This document shows positions 12,649 through 24,949 of a stretch of 64,000 nt of DNA, one piece after another. Under the pieces are notes generated by a model. It saw only the letters and a list, made by a program, of their open reading frames with translations, was not told the origin of the DNA and made no database searches. A program made the translations under genes and the position numbers. The stretch is taken from assembly GCA_963682055.1 (NCBI GenBank), contig OY821745.1, forward strand, positions 11,849,501 through 11,913,500. Direction: 5' to 3'. The DNA comes from Primula veris. Its lineage: Eukaryota > Streptophyta > Magnoliopsida > Ericales > Primulaceae. Position 1 is the first letter of the stretch; each line of letters starts with the position of its first letter.

Positions 12649-15600
12649 ATGAAGCCTCTAACTCCAAAGAGCGATATTAAACCAGTCACAGGTATTACAT
12701 GAATCTTTGCCCCTTTTTCCCAAATGTTCGTTCCTAATTTCGGCTCTTTTATTTTTTTCCCTTTTTGTTAGTTGCTGGTTTCTAGTTATTTGCCTTGTTA
12801 GTTATATAACCGTCTATGTACCTCGGATTTTTATCTAGTGTGTGTGTGTGTGCGCCACATATGACACATAGCTTACCAATGGTTTTCGCTAACATTTCTG
12901 TACCAATTATTCGTTAATATGACCGTTTTAATAAAGACTAGCAGTACAGAACCATGTGTCTTTTTAATGATGCCAAAATGCCCGATTTGCAATTCTTAGC
13001 AAGTTGTGTGATGCCACGAGGTACCACGGCATTCGTTTTCTTTCTAAATAAGTGGATAAATGTGCACGAACTGGTTTTTAGTAAATCATCTGTATTAATA
13101 TTGCCTCAACTCGTTCGCAGTTTTATATGGTTGGTTTATGAGCTATCTAGGATGAGCTCGGATTAAGCTCTATTAGTTTCTTTAAAAATTCCAGTTATGA
13201 TTAGATAAAACTAACAAAGCCCAGTTGGCTAGATTATTGGCTCTAATGGCAGGAATGTTGACTTTTTTTTTCTTTCTATTTTACTCAAACACGGACAACC
13301 AGTTCTTGCTTATAAACATAGTATTAGCTTGAGTTGGAACTAACATTTTCTTATTCATTAGTCCAATAATCTAATAATTCCTCACTACACAGGACATAAA
13401 CGAATGAGGTCGCCTAATGAAGGAAAAGTTCGTAAAGATGTGCGTAATACAAATATCGGGATTGAGCCTGAAAATAACAGACATAAAAATACATTAGCGG
13501 AGGAGATAGAGAGTGGGAAATATGGAAGTGCAACAGGCGCTATAAAAAATCTTCTTGAGATGAAAGAAAAGATGTTTAATCCCATTTACACTCCTCGATC
13601 TCAAGTTCTACAATCGGACCAGCTACCTTCTTCCCTCAGTAAACAAGTCTCTAGTCAGAAAAGTGGTACTCCGGTACAAGGTCATTCACCGATCGTTATA
13701 CTCGATTCCGATGATGAAGAAATAGGAGAGAGCACATCTTCTAATCCAAGTCACTCAATTGCCAACACAGAGCCAGTTGTGGATATTCAAATTAAGGAAA
13801 CTGATGTAATGTTTCTTGCATTTAAGAGTTTGAGCATTACTCGATGCATTAAATGTTCCTTTAATTGTCAAGTTAAATACTCCCTCCGTCTCAAATTTTT
13901 GGGGCTATACGAAAGTACGTGCAATTTTGACCGACAAATAACCCATATTTAAATTGTCGAAATCGAATTTTTCAAAAGTTTATCACATGGTTCAAATGTT
14001 AAACTATATGAAAAAAAATTAATATTTTATTTTTCAACAATTTTAGCACGATATATTTGCCGGTCAAAATTGCACGCAGATACATAGAGACCCAATATTT
14101 TGGGATGGAGGGAGTATTATATTATATGATAGTAAGGCTTTATTGGTTGACGGGGTTATAGCAGATAGTTTCATCCTCAAGAAGGAGTTTGTAAATATAC
14201 TTTCTTTGCATCACACAGTTATACTTAATAGGTGAGTCTAGCAGATAACTGGAGATTGTGAATAAAGGAATCTAAAACCAATGTTTTTTGTCTCTAACAT
14301 AGTTTAATCAGACTAATCTGGTTATCGTTAGATTATCTATGGTGTTTTTTTCAAATGTCTATTGTGTTTTTATGATAGGAAACGGTTGCACAAGTTTATT
14401 ATGAATATTATATTGTTTGTATTAAGGGTTTTTTTTGGTATTTGATCTAGGAAACTTACTGTTCTCGGGAGCATAAGTTAATTGAAAGGCAAGTGGATGA
14501 TGATGCGATCAGGAAAGATAGAGACATTTATCTTAGTAAGAAAAATGCTACTCATGTGGAACTCGATCACCATAGCAGTTCTAAAATGGCAAAAGATATT
14601 AGTGGGAACGAAATAAATGACAAAGAACGTAAATGTATCGGCTTGGAGGGTACCCAAGAAAAGAAAAGCAATCACCAAATTGATTCTAACAGTGTAATGC
14701 TTGTTGCTGATAACGAATTTAAGGGAGATGACTGCGTTTCTGTTGATATGGAAATCAACAATGATGATACTGTGATCGAGGATGTAAATCAGCACCCCAA
14801 ATTTGATAAGACAAGTTTCTATGGTGACAGTGAAGTAGAAGATGGTGAATTAAATGAGCAAATTGTTTCAAATTGTGATGATCTGGAAGGTATCTGGAAG
14901 GAAATGAATCTTGCGCTGGAACTCTCTAAGGTAATCCTGCACTGGATTAGTCATAGTTCTGATAGGCTTAAAATGTTTATGAAAATGCCTGGAACGAAAT
15001 GAATTGTTTCAAATTGTGATGATCTAAAAATTGGATGACTAAAGACGCAAAGTTCTATTTTTTTCAGTAACACACATTGTATATAAATACATGCCTGATT
15101 TAGATCCATGTACATGCATTCGTATCGATACTTAAAAGGAATAAATTTATTAACTTATTTTTTACGACGATTCACTGTCATGTTTAAGATTATGTGCGGG
15201 GTCAGTCGTAAAACTTAAGATAAATAAAAATTGATTTTCCTTGGAAATGATTTGTTCAGGGACAAAAGAAGACCGAAAAGATGCTCTGTTCTTTCCCTAA
15301 ACAAGTTAAGTAATTGATTTGTCTGTTAAAGGTCTATTATTGTTCGTCACCGGTCGCCAGATGTGGATCCTTAAATAATGGAATCCCATACATTTAATTC
15401 CTTAACGCTGGCTCATATCTAAACTTTATGTGTGCTCTAGAATACTCACGTATTGGAGTGAAATCTTTAATAGCCAGATATTATTAGCCTGTTTGCAAAG
15501 CAATAAAGAATAATACATATTACTTTTCTGGAAATTACGTATTGCTTACCTAAGAATAAAATCAGACTTAATTTGGCTCCCAAACTCACTATGTTAAACG

Positions 15601-18600
15601 TTAATAGTTTTTGCTAGTATATTTTTCTTAAATATGTGGAACCTTGCAGCAATATAGACCTTAATCTACACTTTATATATTTTTCTTGACCCTATATTTA
15701 TATATTTATTTACAGTGTGAAACATATACTGAATAATACATTATCATCCCCATTCTATCCTTCACATTTTGTATTAAGGTTCTAGTTCATAACGTTCACT
15801 TGTTGTGGTCCAGACTTATGACATTTACAAAAAAATTGCACAAAAGTTTGAAATGGCAGTTTTAGTTTGTTAGGTTAAAGAACAAAATTGGTAGACTTTT
15901 ATTACTCCAAATCCAAATATTGCATTCAGTTATATATTTGTACAACAATTTTGGTGTCCTTGAATCAGTTACAACTTTGCATCGTATTTAGGTTGACGTT
16001 GATATCAGACCTGAAGAACGCCTTAGAGAGGAAATACCTGATTGTGATCACAGTTTTGTGCTGAAAGAGGATCTTGGATATGTTTGCCGAGTATGTGGAG
16101 TGATACAGAGAAGGATAGAAACTATCATTGAGTACCAGTTTGCAAAGGTAAAGCATCTTGCTTATTTGCACGTTTAATTGATTACTTGATCGTTGATCAC
16201 TAATTATGTAGTTTGGACTTCTTTTTAATTAAGAAGCCTACTTAATGAATTGATACTGTATTGGAAGACGGTTTAAATTTTTGCGATAATAACTGTTGAG
16301 GTTTCGACACTATCGTAATATTTGAACTCTCGCTTATGGTTATGGACAATAATCAAGTAGTATTATGTTGTGGTGGTAAATTGTAATGCTCTTTCATTTT
16401 GCTTAATTCTTATAAACTCTACCTCATTGCTGCACCAAAACGATTCTGAAGAAAATAACTCGACCAATTTACAATTTTATTTGTATTAAATTTTTAACAG
16501 CATTAACGCCCACATTGTGCCAAGATACTTAATGTTGCATATCATAATAGCATGCCAAAGTCTACAAAAGACCTAGTGTTAGATGGTTAATGAGAAAACA
16601 TTTTGCTTACTCTTACTACTGTAAATCCCTCACGCAGTTCAACTAATGTACTCGAGCATGTTTTTTGCCTCCCTCTTTAAACTCTCGTTGTTTCAACTTA
16701 AAACAAAACTATAACTTAACGAAGTTGCTGCCTGTGGTGTTTTAAATGCATCTGCAAGTCGAAAATCTGAGTATAAAATTGCAACTGATAGCTTGTTACC
16801 GGATGCCAAGTTCTACTTTGTTATGTCAATATGTGACTGGAGCAAATAGTATGTTATAAATTTTTTGTATAAATAGCTTGTGGGTTAACATTCATGACGT
16901 GATCAAGTTAGCACTTGAATTTGTTGAATTTCCTCTTATCCATAGCAATTAATGAAACCAAAACTTAAAAAGTATAGTGCTTTTATAAGGAAGAGATAGG
17001 TATATGGCACCACATCCAGCTGCTTAATTCTGCTTAATCACCGCCCAATCTGCCTAAATCTGCTTAATCTTTTATGTTTCTAGGCTCCGCCTACTGCCTA
17101 GGCTCCACCTAATTCCCTCGTAGGCGAGCCTTTTAGAACACTGGTTTTATACATTAATTTTAAGTTATATTCAAATACCCTTGCAATTAATGAAAGTTGT
17201 TATGTTCGTTAGAAGTATATCAAAATTATATTCCTAGTGACATTAAATACTTAAGTATGCTACTGTATAGGATTCCTTTTCACTTCTATCTCTCTAAAGG
17301 AAATTTATATGCCTCCCAGGATATGCGACAAAAATATACATCTTAGCCATGGTAGAGCTATATCATGCTTTATTGTCCGTTGCTTACGAGTTGCAATATG
17401 GTCATTTTAATGCATAACTTAGAGAAGTCATTTCATTATTAATTGTTTTCGAATCTGTCTTTAGTTACCAAATTGCTACCCCGTATTAAAGTTTAAGCTG
17501 TTAAAGAGAAGAAGTTATCATGGCTTTAGTTCCAAATATTCCATGTCTTGCCTTTTTAGCGAGCCAATTACTACTCGCAGATTAGATAAGTTGATCCATA
17601 TAAAGGAAAATGTTGCATCTAAAGTGCATAATTTAAATGATAGTCATTAATCGATAGAGTAATTTAAGATCTTCCAACATGTAATATTAAAAACCATGCT
17701 AGTACCGTTTCCATTGTAACCCATGGTTTCTATTCCCTGTCGTTATACAAATGTGGATTTTAAATCATGGAACACATGGACAAACCCACCTTTTAAGTGT
17801 CCAGATTAAAGTGGAGATCTATTTCACATTCACCTCTTAGGCCTGATTTGGTTACAGCTTTTAAGCTCGTTTTTTTTTTGCCTTAAGAGCTGGGACGCAT
17901 TTTGTAAACCAGCTAAAAAGTCAGCTTTTTGGTTTTTTGGCCTTGAAAAGGTAGATGCTTTATGCTGGACAACCTAGCATTTATCTCAAACTCAAAAAAA
18001 TCCATTTTCTTTGCTTAACTTGCCCTTAGATGGAGGGCCTGATATTCTTTTATTTTTAAATTGTCCCTAATAGTTTGCTATCATTCTAATAATGTCAGAT
18101 ATGTTATTTCACAAATTCTAAACTGATTTTTTCATATTTTATACTATATCCTAGTTTTTGTGAACATTTTCATTTCATGAATAGAATACAAGGTCAACAA
18201 GAACCTACTACCGTGAAGCTCAGATCACAAACAACAAAGACGCTCAATTTTTTTATGACGGGTCTAAATTATCAGGACAAGAGATCCCAGTCGACGAATT
18301 CAATATTCATCCCTTGCACATGAAGCAAATGAAACCGCATCAACTCGAGGGATTTCAATTTCTGCAAAATAACTTGGTGATAGATAACCCTGGTGGTTGT
18401 ATACTAGCGCATGCTCCAGGATCTGGAAAAACTTTCATGATTATTAGTTTTATACAGAGTTTTCTTGCTAAGTACCCTCAGGCTAGACCACTGGTGGTGT
18501 TACCAAAGGGGATATTATCTACATGAAAAAATGAATTTAAGAGGTGGGAAATTGAGGACATTCCACTTTATGACTTTTATTCGATGAAAGCTGATAGCCG

Positions 18601-20953
18601 AGTGCAACAGTTGGAGGTTTTGAAGCAGTGGGCAGGTCAGTAAGTAAATTTAGGCCTTCTTTGGCTACAGCTTATAAATGATTGGTTAAACAACTTCAAA
18701 CCTTTTTATTTGTCCCTGTAAAAGCTAGAAGCTTTAAGCTGGATAAGCCCACCTGTTCTTTTACGTAAAAAATATCTTGCTTTCCCACCTAAAATCTGCC
18801 ACAATTTAGATCTATATAGGCTTGTTTGGTTATATCTTATAATATCAGTTTGTTTGTTTTGTTCTTTTTGGTCTAAAGGTAGACTCCATTTGGTTGACCA
18901 GCGTTAAAGCTGAGAGTTTCCTTGTTTATTTGCTTGAATAAATCTTGAAGCTTTAAACTGGATTAACCTAGGTTTTCTTCTGAACCTCAAAAAATCCGGC
19001 TTCTTTTGAGGTTTGGTGCTGGTTATGATTGTATAGGCATGTTTGGTGCTGGTTTTCTTTTGAGGTTTTAACATTTTATTGTTTATAACTTTTTTATGTT
19101 GGAAGTAACAAGTATTCAATTTTTGAACCCGTGAGCAACTAACCATCCATTTTAGCCATTTTTGTCATGGTTTCCAAAATTGTTTTCTGATATTACTTAT
19201 TTCAAGTGGTGCCGAAACTTTGTTTGAGTTGGGTTCTTTATTGGTTTCTTTACTAATTATTCTGAGTTTCAATTTACCAAAAGAAACTCAAAAGAAAGGC
19301 ATCTTTAAACAAGGCTTTTGGCGATTTACATTTCCGGAAAATGTAACTAGCAAACTCCAAGAAGACAAGTATGTTAGCAAACTATAAGCTCAAAGAAACT
19401 GTATACTTAGAAAAAGAGCTTGCATCCAACAGATCTCTAAAGTTACTTCTATAGTAGTGCTAAAGATATCATTCCTTGTTTGGCTCCACCAGGTTGTTTA
19501 CAAATAACATTCACCCTTTTTATTTGTTTAGTAGTTAAATTATAGGCGAGTAATGTGTCTTTCTCATTTTGTTAACTCGTTGAAGTTGTCATTCAGAATT
19601 AGTTATTAATAAAAAAAATCCTGATCTTCTCCTGCAGGTCAGAAGAGTATTCTTTTTATAGGATATCAGCAATTCTCATTGATAGTATGTGATGACGAGG
19701 CCAATGAAACGACTGCTTCTTGCCAAAAATTTCTTCTCCAAACTCCTTCCATATTAATATTGGACGAAGGTCATACCCCGCGAAATGAGGAAACTGATGT
19801 ACTTAGCTCTCTAAAAAAGGTTCAAACACCTAGAAAAGTTGTCCTTTCAGGTACATTATATCAAAATCATGTAAAAGAAGTTTTCAACATATTTGATCTC
19901 GTCCGTCCAAAGTTTCTAAAGCAACCTAGCTCACGTGCAATTATCAAGCGGATTTTAAGCAAAGTTTCTAGTACAAAAAAGCACGAGAATCTGGAAAATT
20001 CTTTTTACGAATCAGTGGAGTCTACACTGCGTAATGACAATATTTTCAAGAGAAAGATAGCAGTTATTCAGGACTTGAGAGAGATGACTAGCAAAGTTCT
20101 CCACTTCTATAAAGGTGATTTTCTTGATGAACTTCCGGGTATTATAGACTTTACCGTTTATCTCAAACTTAGCAAGAAACAAAAAGAGGGAGTGAAAGAG
20201 TTAAAGAAATTAAACCAGAGGTTTAAGGTAATCTCAGAAGGGTGTGCTCTTTATGTGCATCCCAATCTTAGAAACCATTTAAAAAAAGCTTCAAGAAAAG
20301 AAAGAGAAGGGCTTGAGGTTGCGAAGATGGACCAAGCTATTGATAATTCGGATATTAACGATGGGGTAAAATCAAAATTCTTCCTTAATCTCCTCAGCTT
20401 ATGCGAATCTACAGGAGAAAAGCTACTAGTTTTTGGTCAATACATACAACCCCTTAAATTTCTAGAAAGGCTCACTGTGAAAAGCAAAGGTTGGTGTGTG
20501 GGTAAAGAGATATTTGTAATAACCGGCGACTCTAGTTCCGAAAGTAGAGATTCTTCTATGGAACAGTTTAACAAGTCTGCAGCTGCTAAAGTCTTTTTTG
20601 GTTCAATTAAAGCATGTGGGGAAGGAATATCTTTAGTGGGTGCCTCGCGAATAATAATATTAGACGTTCATTTAAACCCGTCGGTGACCCGTCAAGCTAT
20701 AGGCCGTGCTTTTCGACCAGGTCAAGAAAGGAAAGTGTATGTGTATCGATTAGTAGCTGCTGAGTCACCTGAGGAAGATGATCATTCGATATGTTTTAGA
20801 AAGGAAAGTATAGCGAAGATGTGGTTTGAGTGGAACGAGTGTTGTGGAGAGAGAGAGTTCGAAATGCGTTCTTTGGATGTGAGAGAGTGTGGTGACGAGT
20901 TCTTGGAGTCCCCAAAGCTGAGCGTGGATATCAAATCGTTATACCAAAGGTAA
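12649..20953 (+). CDS. DRD1: DRD1-like SNF2 chromatin remodeller, interrupted by an in-frame TGA
   Basis: Proposed coding exons: 12649-12691, 13393-13805, 14451-14930, 15992-16147, 18185-18635 and 19638-20953. All junctions are GT-AG and the phases agree, giving 952 codons plus stop; Arabidopsis DRD1 is about 890 residues. The N-terminal third is acidic and poorly conserved (ILDSDDEE). Exon 4 encodes the conserved Cys pair of CDHSF...YVCRVCG. Exon 5 holds Walker A, HAPGSGKT, near residue 443; exon 6 holds DEGH (557-560), [14 protein letters not shown], and GRAFRPGQ near 870, ending in the family-typical FLESP...SLYQR. In this family the protein works in the nucleus with DMS3 and RDM1 to place Pol V during RNA-directed DNA methylation. 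Codon 478 is TGA (18524-18526) where the family has Trp, which would remove DEGH and the second helicase half. I judge it a true DRD1 relative rather than a CLSY protein because of its short N-terminus. Either it is recently inactivated, or this base is a polymorphism or an error. Confidence 0.88.
13880..14114. mobile_element. Stowaway-type MITE in intron 2 of the DRD1-like gene
   Basis: A 235-bp element with inverted ends CTCCCTCCGTCTC and (on the opposite strand) CTCCCTCCATCCC, flanked by TA on both sides (13878-13879, 14115-14116). TA duplication and these ends are the marks of Stowaway (Tc1/mariner) MITEs. Confidence 0.9.
15002..15025 (+). repeat. Short intronic copy of the end of exon 3
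   Basis: A 24-bp exact match to 14861-14884 in exon 3 of the DRD1-like gene, lying 71 bp into intron 3. It points to a small local duplication. It has no proper donor after it and is not expected to be an exon. Confidence 0.75.
17838..19040. repeat. MITE-like GGCCTG(A/T)TTTGGTTA repeats in introns 4 and 5
   Basis: Similar stretches start near 17839, 18652 and 18815. They share a (T)AGGC-TG/CT-TTTGG-TA-A-CTTAT-like start, and several contain GAAGCTTTAA(A/G)CTGGAT(A/T)A. This pattern is common in plant non-autonomous DNA elements. Ends and target duplications are too decayed to name a superfamily. Exon 5 (18185-18635) lies between two of them. Confidence 0.4.
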
Positions 20954-20984
20954 CTCCGAACTTAAACTTATTATGTTATTTTTT

Positions 20985-21054
20985 AATTTGTTACTTTGTT
21001 TTTAGGGAAACTGAGACGTAATTTGTTACTTTGTTTTTAGGGAAACTGAGACGT
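20985..21054 (+). repeat. Two exact 35-bp tandem units after the DRD1-like stop
   Basis: Units 20985-21019 and 21020-21054 are identical. Each contains TTGTTTTTAG followed by GGAAACTGAG, which resembles a 3' splice site with the start of an exon. Confidence 0.85.
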
Positions 21055-21241
21055 GCATGGCAAGAACTCTGATAAGTCCAAATCAGTACTATCTTTGAGT
21101 GTTTATTTAATTGTTATTTGATTATCTTGTAATCTATTTTATCTCAGAAATTCTTAGCATATAGGGCTAGTCGTTGTTGATGATGAAGTATTAACCTTGT
21201 CTCTTTATCTAGTTTAACACTAAATAGACATTAATGGTAAT

Positions 21242-21295
21242 TGTGGCTTTGAATTCGTCAATGAGAAAGTAAACATCAGATCACTTTACCAAAGG
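21242..21295 (+). pseudogene. Remnant of a second DRD1-like 3' end
   Basis: In frame this stretch reads CGFEFVNEKVNIRSLYQR. The gene's own C-terminus reads CGDEF, a short variable part, then VDIKSLYQR, so the match covers both halves with three codons lost. It lies about 290 bp after the true stop. It is probably the trace of an old tandem duplication of the last exon or of a former neighbouring paralogue. No other part of a second copy is visible up to 24 kb. Confidence 0.7.
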
Positions 21296-21489
21296 TTTGT
21301 TGGAAAAAAAAAAACTTTGGTTTTGTTTTGTTTTGAATGCAATTAAATTGTAGGAGTTTCAAAATATTTATATTCCTATATTGATGGCTTTCATGAGATA
21401 TATTTTTAAAAGACTTTTTCCATGACAAAGAAAAGACATGTTATCATACACACATTCACATACAAAATTCACACATGCATACATATAGA

Positions 21490-21650
21490 GAGAGAGTACC
21501 GCACCACCAACGACCTGACCGTGGCTCGGTGCCGTTTCCGCCGATTCACATGTGATAGACGTTGTATTTTGGGAACGAAGTGCCCTATTTAGCCAGAAGC
21601 AGAGGTGGCGGGGCAAATATCGTTTAAGGAAAACTGCTTGCAGTTATCTC
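21490..21650. repeat. Unidentified repeat, copy 1
   Basis: About 150 bp, GC-richer than its surroundings, resembling 24950-25090. Shared blocks include CACCAACG/CACCAACA, AGACGTTGTA, (G/C)GAAG(T/C)GCC and GGCAAATATCG(T/G)TTAAGG. I do not recognise it; it could be an old element or a duplicated exon. Confidence 0.55.
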
Positions 21651-22556
21651 GTCTCGGACTTTAGTCCATTTCGGTATCATTTACATACTCTTAATTTTGA
21701 AGGTTGTAATTGATAATTATATATTTGAGGAAACCATTTTCTGTTTATTTGTCCATTTATTTTCCGTAGAAATTATTGTGTTTATTTACAACGTAGTCAA
21801 CAAGGTTCTGTGTAAGAGTCGGGATCTTTTAATTCTGTTCATTTCTTATTTTCTTATATTATCTAAATGTGGGGAACCTCCAAATCAGACTAGATGTTCT
21901 CATTTGTTCTCGAATGATACTAAATTACTAAGGATACGAATACAGACCTAGAATGAAAAACACAAACATAACAAATTAAAAGAACAAGAACGCTAGAAAC
22001 CCAAAAAGTGCACATGAAGAAAAAACTAACTAGCAAACAGAAAGATTACCAGAAACCAATTCTGTACAGTTTCTACCTGTGAGAACAAGATCTCTTCTTA
22101 CCGAGATATTAAGACTGAAACACACACATTTAGCATCAAACAATAATATCACACATGGAATAAGGGTATAAGAAATGGTATGATATGAATTACTTATTTG
22201 GTCTAATGAGGATTTTAACATTTATATTTTAACTCTGGTTTAACTGGCTAACATACTAGCACTTCCTCTTTTTCAGATAAATGATTAGTGAGAATGGCTT
22301 CAGGAGCGATGCAACTTTTTGACCCGATTGGAGCTTTGTAAAAGCATTGGAGGCTGGTAGCTCGGTGACAGGAACAACATTTTGCGTATTTTCTGTTTTG
22401 CAAAAAATATGCAAGTCCATTAAAAATTAGAAAAAGGCTTTTGAGATTAAAAAAGTCCGTAATCAAACCTATAAAGAAATTCCAGACTCTTAGTTTTGCA
22501 AGAAACAAAATTTGTGTAAATTTCTGTTTGGCAAGAAATATGCATACATTTAGAAT

Positions 22557-22558
<2 letters not shown>
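21651..22558. other. Gene-poor stretch
   Basis: AT-rich DNA. Short open frames here have no recognisable domains, and I see no repeat or RNA gene. Confidence 0.5.

Positions 22559-22613
<55 letters not shown>
22559..22613. repeat. (TA)n microsatellite
   Basis: An uninterrupted TA run of about 55 bp. Confidence 0.98.
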
Positions 22614-22616
<3 letters not shown>

Positions 22617-22925
22617 GGGATTGTCTAAGTACTTATTTTGACTTGGAAGTATTTTCATAAATTGTTGGTTGTAGTTTATATGATAGGAAACAGTGATTTG
22701 TGTGAGGTAAGAAATTGTTGGCTGTAGTTTATCCTTAGATCTCATAAAATCTAAGGATACCACACCGTTAACTAACAATTCTCTTACGGATTTATGTGTT
22801 CGACGAATATGTCGGGATTTTTCATTATACATATGATCCTGGGCCCGTCCAATAGCTGATTGACTATCACAATGCATGCTTATGGCGGGAACAGGTTTTA
22901 ACCACATGGGAATGACTTCCAACAA
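22614..22925 (-). pseudogene. Copia RNase H fragment
   Basis: The minus strand reads AISMHCDSQSAIGRAQ, then MYNEKSRHIRRTHKSVREL and GVVSLDFMRSKDKL. This is the C-terminal half of a Ty1/copia RNase H domain (HCDS...KSRHI...RSKD). It is not of the same family as elements A, B and C, whose matching part reads YEDN and ATKHISPK. No LTR or other pol part is found next to it. The adjacent long TA run may have aided the rearrangement. Confidence 0.85.
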
Positions 22926-24218
22926 TCTTCCACATCTGAAGAACTATGTACTTCATTCTAGAGGCCTTAAAATTAAAAAAGTGTAAAGGGTTGTGTCTAA
23001 CAGGTTTTTGTCAAATATATCTATTGTATTTCTTAGTAAATTTGTCAATTCACTTCTGAGTTGAAGTTTGTTAAGAATATGACCTTCTGAAAGCTCTGGC
23101 AAATTATTACCTATTGTTTTCTATGCCCCAATTTTAAAACTTTGCTGTTTTGGTCTGCTCACTGTTATGATGTCATATAAATCAGCCTTTTGGAGAATAA
23201 CGTTGACTCTCTAGTAGTTAGAATGTGGAAATATTTTTTGTCGAGTTTGTATGTTGTTGCTCGAGTTACAACACTGCAATTTCGTTATGATAATTGTATT
23301 GTATGCTTGTTCAACTATATGCAACCTAACCCCTTAACCAAAACACCCCTATGCATTGGCACTTGTTTATGATCCTTTTCATTGTTCTTCATGCATTTCT
23401 ATTTGTTTATATGCAGAACTTAGTTTGAAATTAATATGGACTTCATTATATGCGTGAATCCATAATTGGCTCATTGGCTGCTTCATCCATACATACTTGA
23501 CATTCTCAAGTGTCGTCTGAAAAGGAAAAGTATTGACTGGACCATCTGATATGTATCTTGTGTAATTTGATCTGAAAAGGAAAAGTATTGACCGGACCAT
23601 CTGATATGTATCTTGTGTAATTTGATCAAGTCAAGATATCGGACGTATATGTAAATTTGCCGAACCATCTGAAGAGGATGGGGGTAACATCCCCAAAATC
23701 TTAACTGAAAATATTTTGACAAGTATTGTTTGTTCTAGATGCGTATTTTCATTGTAGTTGGAGAACTTTATGGAATTGAAAAACAAATTCTAATGGCGTA
23801 TATCACATATGTAAATGATTTGCTGGAAAATGATTCATCATAAAAAAAAATGCATAACCCTAACTCTATTTAGGAAGTCAGCTGAATACATTTCATATGT
23901 ATTCAGCAGACTTCATTATTTAAGAACAATCATGGTTCAACCGTTGCATAAATGAAGCTTCAATATATATTAAGAACTGGTAAAAAAAATAAACAACATT
24001 TCTCTCCTTAAAAGCTATTATTTACATACTATAGTTCTAAAATAAAAAAAACGGACTCTTACTAGGCATATCCCGCCCTAAATTATAAGAAGAAACTATC
24101 AGTCTGTGTCCTGGCAAACAACATACAATTAATAGAGTCATCAAAGTAACATACAACTTTTTTTTCCATGCCTTCCGATACTGGCATACAAGTTCCTGAT
24201 ATCCCCATTCTGTATAGT
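22926..24218. other. Gene-poor stretch with one tandem repeat
   Basis: Apart from the 55-bp duplication at 23517-23626 I see no gene, RNA or recognisable element. Confidence 0.5.
23517..23626. repeat. Two 55-bp tandem units
   Basis: Units 23517-23571 and 23572-23626 differ at one base (GACTGG against GACCGG). A shorter decayed form (CCGAACCATCTGA) follows near 23660. Confidence 0.9.
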
Positions 24219-24605
24219 GTTGGAAAAACCATGTTTAACATGTTAGTTTCCGAATGGTCACGAGACCATTTTTGAGTTAAGATTTCAAGTGACAGCCGTT
24301 GTTTTTAGGCACCATACTCAAGACGGTTGATTAGATGGTATGACAAGGTTCATAACGGTATATCGCATGACCTATTCGGAGAATGTGAGTGAATGAAAAT
24401 TGGCGTCAAAGATTGAGGTTGAGAAAGAGAAAAACTCTTAATGCTGGAAAATGAGTTTAATGAGGATAGCTCATTGGGATTTATCCCACATTGGAAAATG
24501 AAGAGTCATTTTTACAATATATATACTAAGATATCCCATGTGGATACTAAGTAGTGTGTCCACAGACACATGCGCTTACTCGTCGGGTGCGCTCCCTCAT
24601 AGGGA
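24219..24605 (+). repeat. Possible copia LTR fragment
   Basis: Starts TGTTGGAAAA and contains TCCCACATTGGAAAATGAAG followed by a TATATATAC stretch. This layout is common in the 5' part of plant copia LTRs. The other end and a partner LTR were not found, so this is only a candidate. Confidence 0.4.
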
Positions 24606-24850
24606 AAAGCGTGTCTGTTCGAGGTAAATATGAATTCATTGCAAAGTTAATACTGCAGTTTCGAATTTCGAAAACATACAACAAGCCTAAAAAGCGTGCC
24701 TGTTCGAGATAAATATGAATTCATTGCAAAGTTTCGAATTTCGAAAACATACAACAAGCCTAAAAAGCGTGCATGTTCGAGATAAATATGAATTCATTGC
24801 AAAGTTAATACTGCAGTTTCGAATTTCGAAAACATACAAAAAACCTAAAA
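24606..24850. repeat. Three tandem units of about 75-90 bp
   Basis: Each unit runs from AAAAGCGTG(T/C)(C/A)TG or a close form, through GATAAATATGAATTCATTG, to TTTCGAATTTCGAAAACATA. The middle unit lacks about 15 bp (TAATACTGCAG). TTCGAATTTCGAA is itself near-palindromic. Confidence 0.85.
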
Positions 24851-24949
24851 ATAGGCAGACCTCCCACAGATTACACAATTTTCTGAAATAAAACACAACA
24901 GCATATATCATCTCTAAAAAACAGTATTACATTTTAGTCAGAGAGAGCC

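Noticed and set aside
13806..13952. Extension of the exon 2 frame to a 182-codon protein
   Set aside because: The frame runs past a good GT donor at 13806 into intron 2 and the Stowaway MITE; the tail has no family match.
18636..18645. Stronger-looking donor GTAAGT at 18640 for intron 5
   Set aside because: Using it breaks the frame with every nearby acceptor; GT at 18636 with the acceptor ending at 19637 keeps the family sequence in frame.
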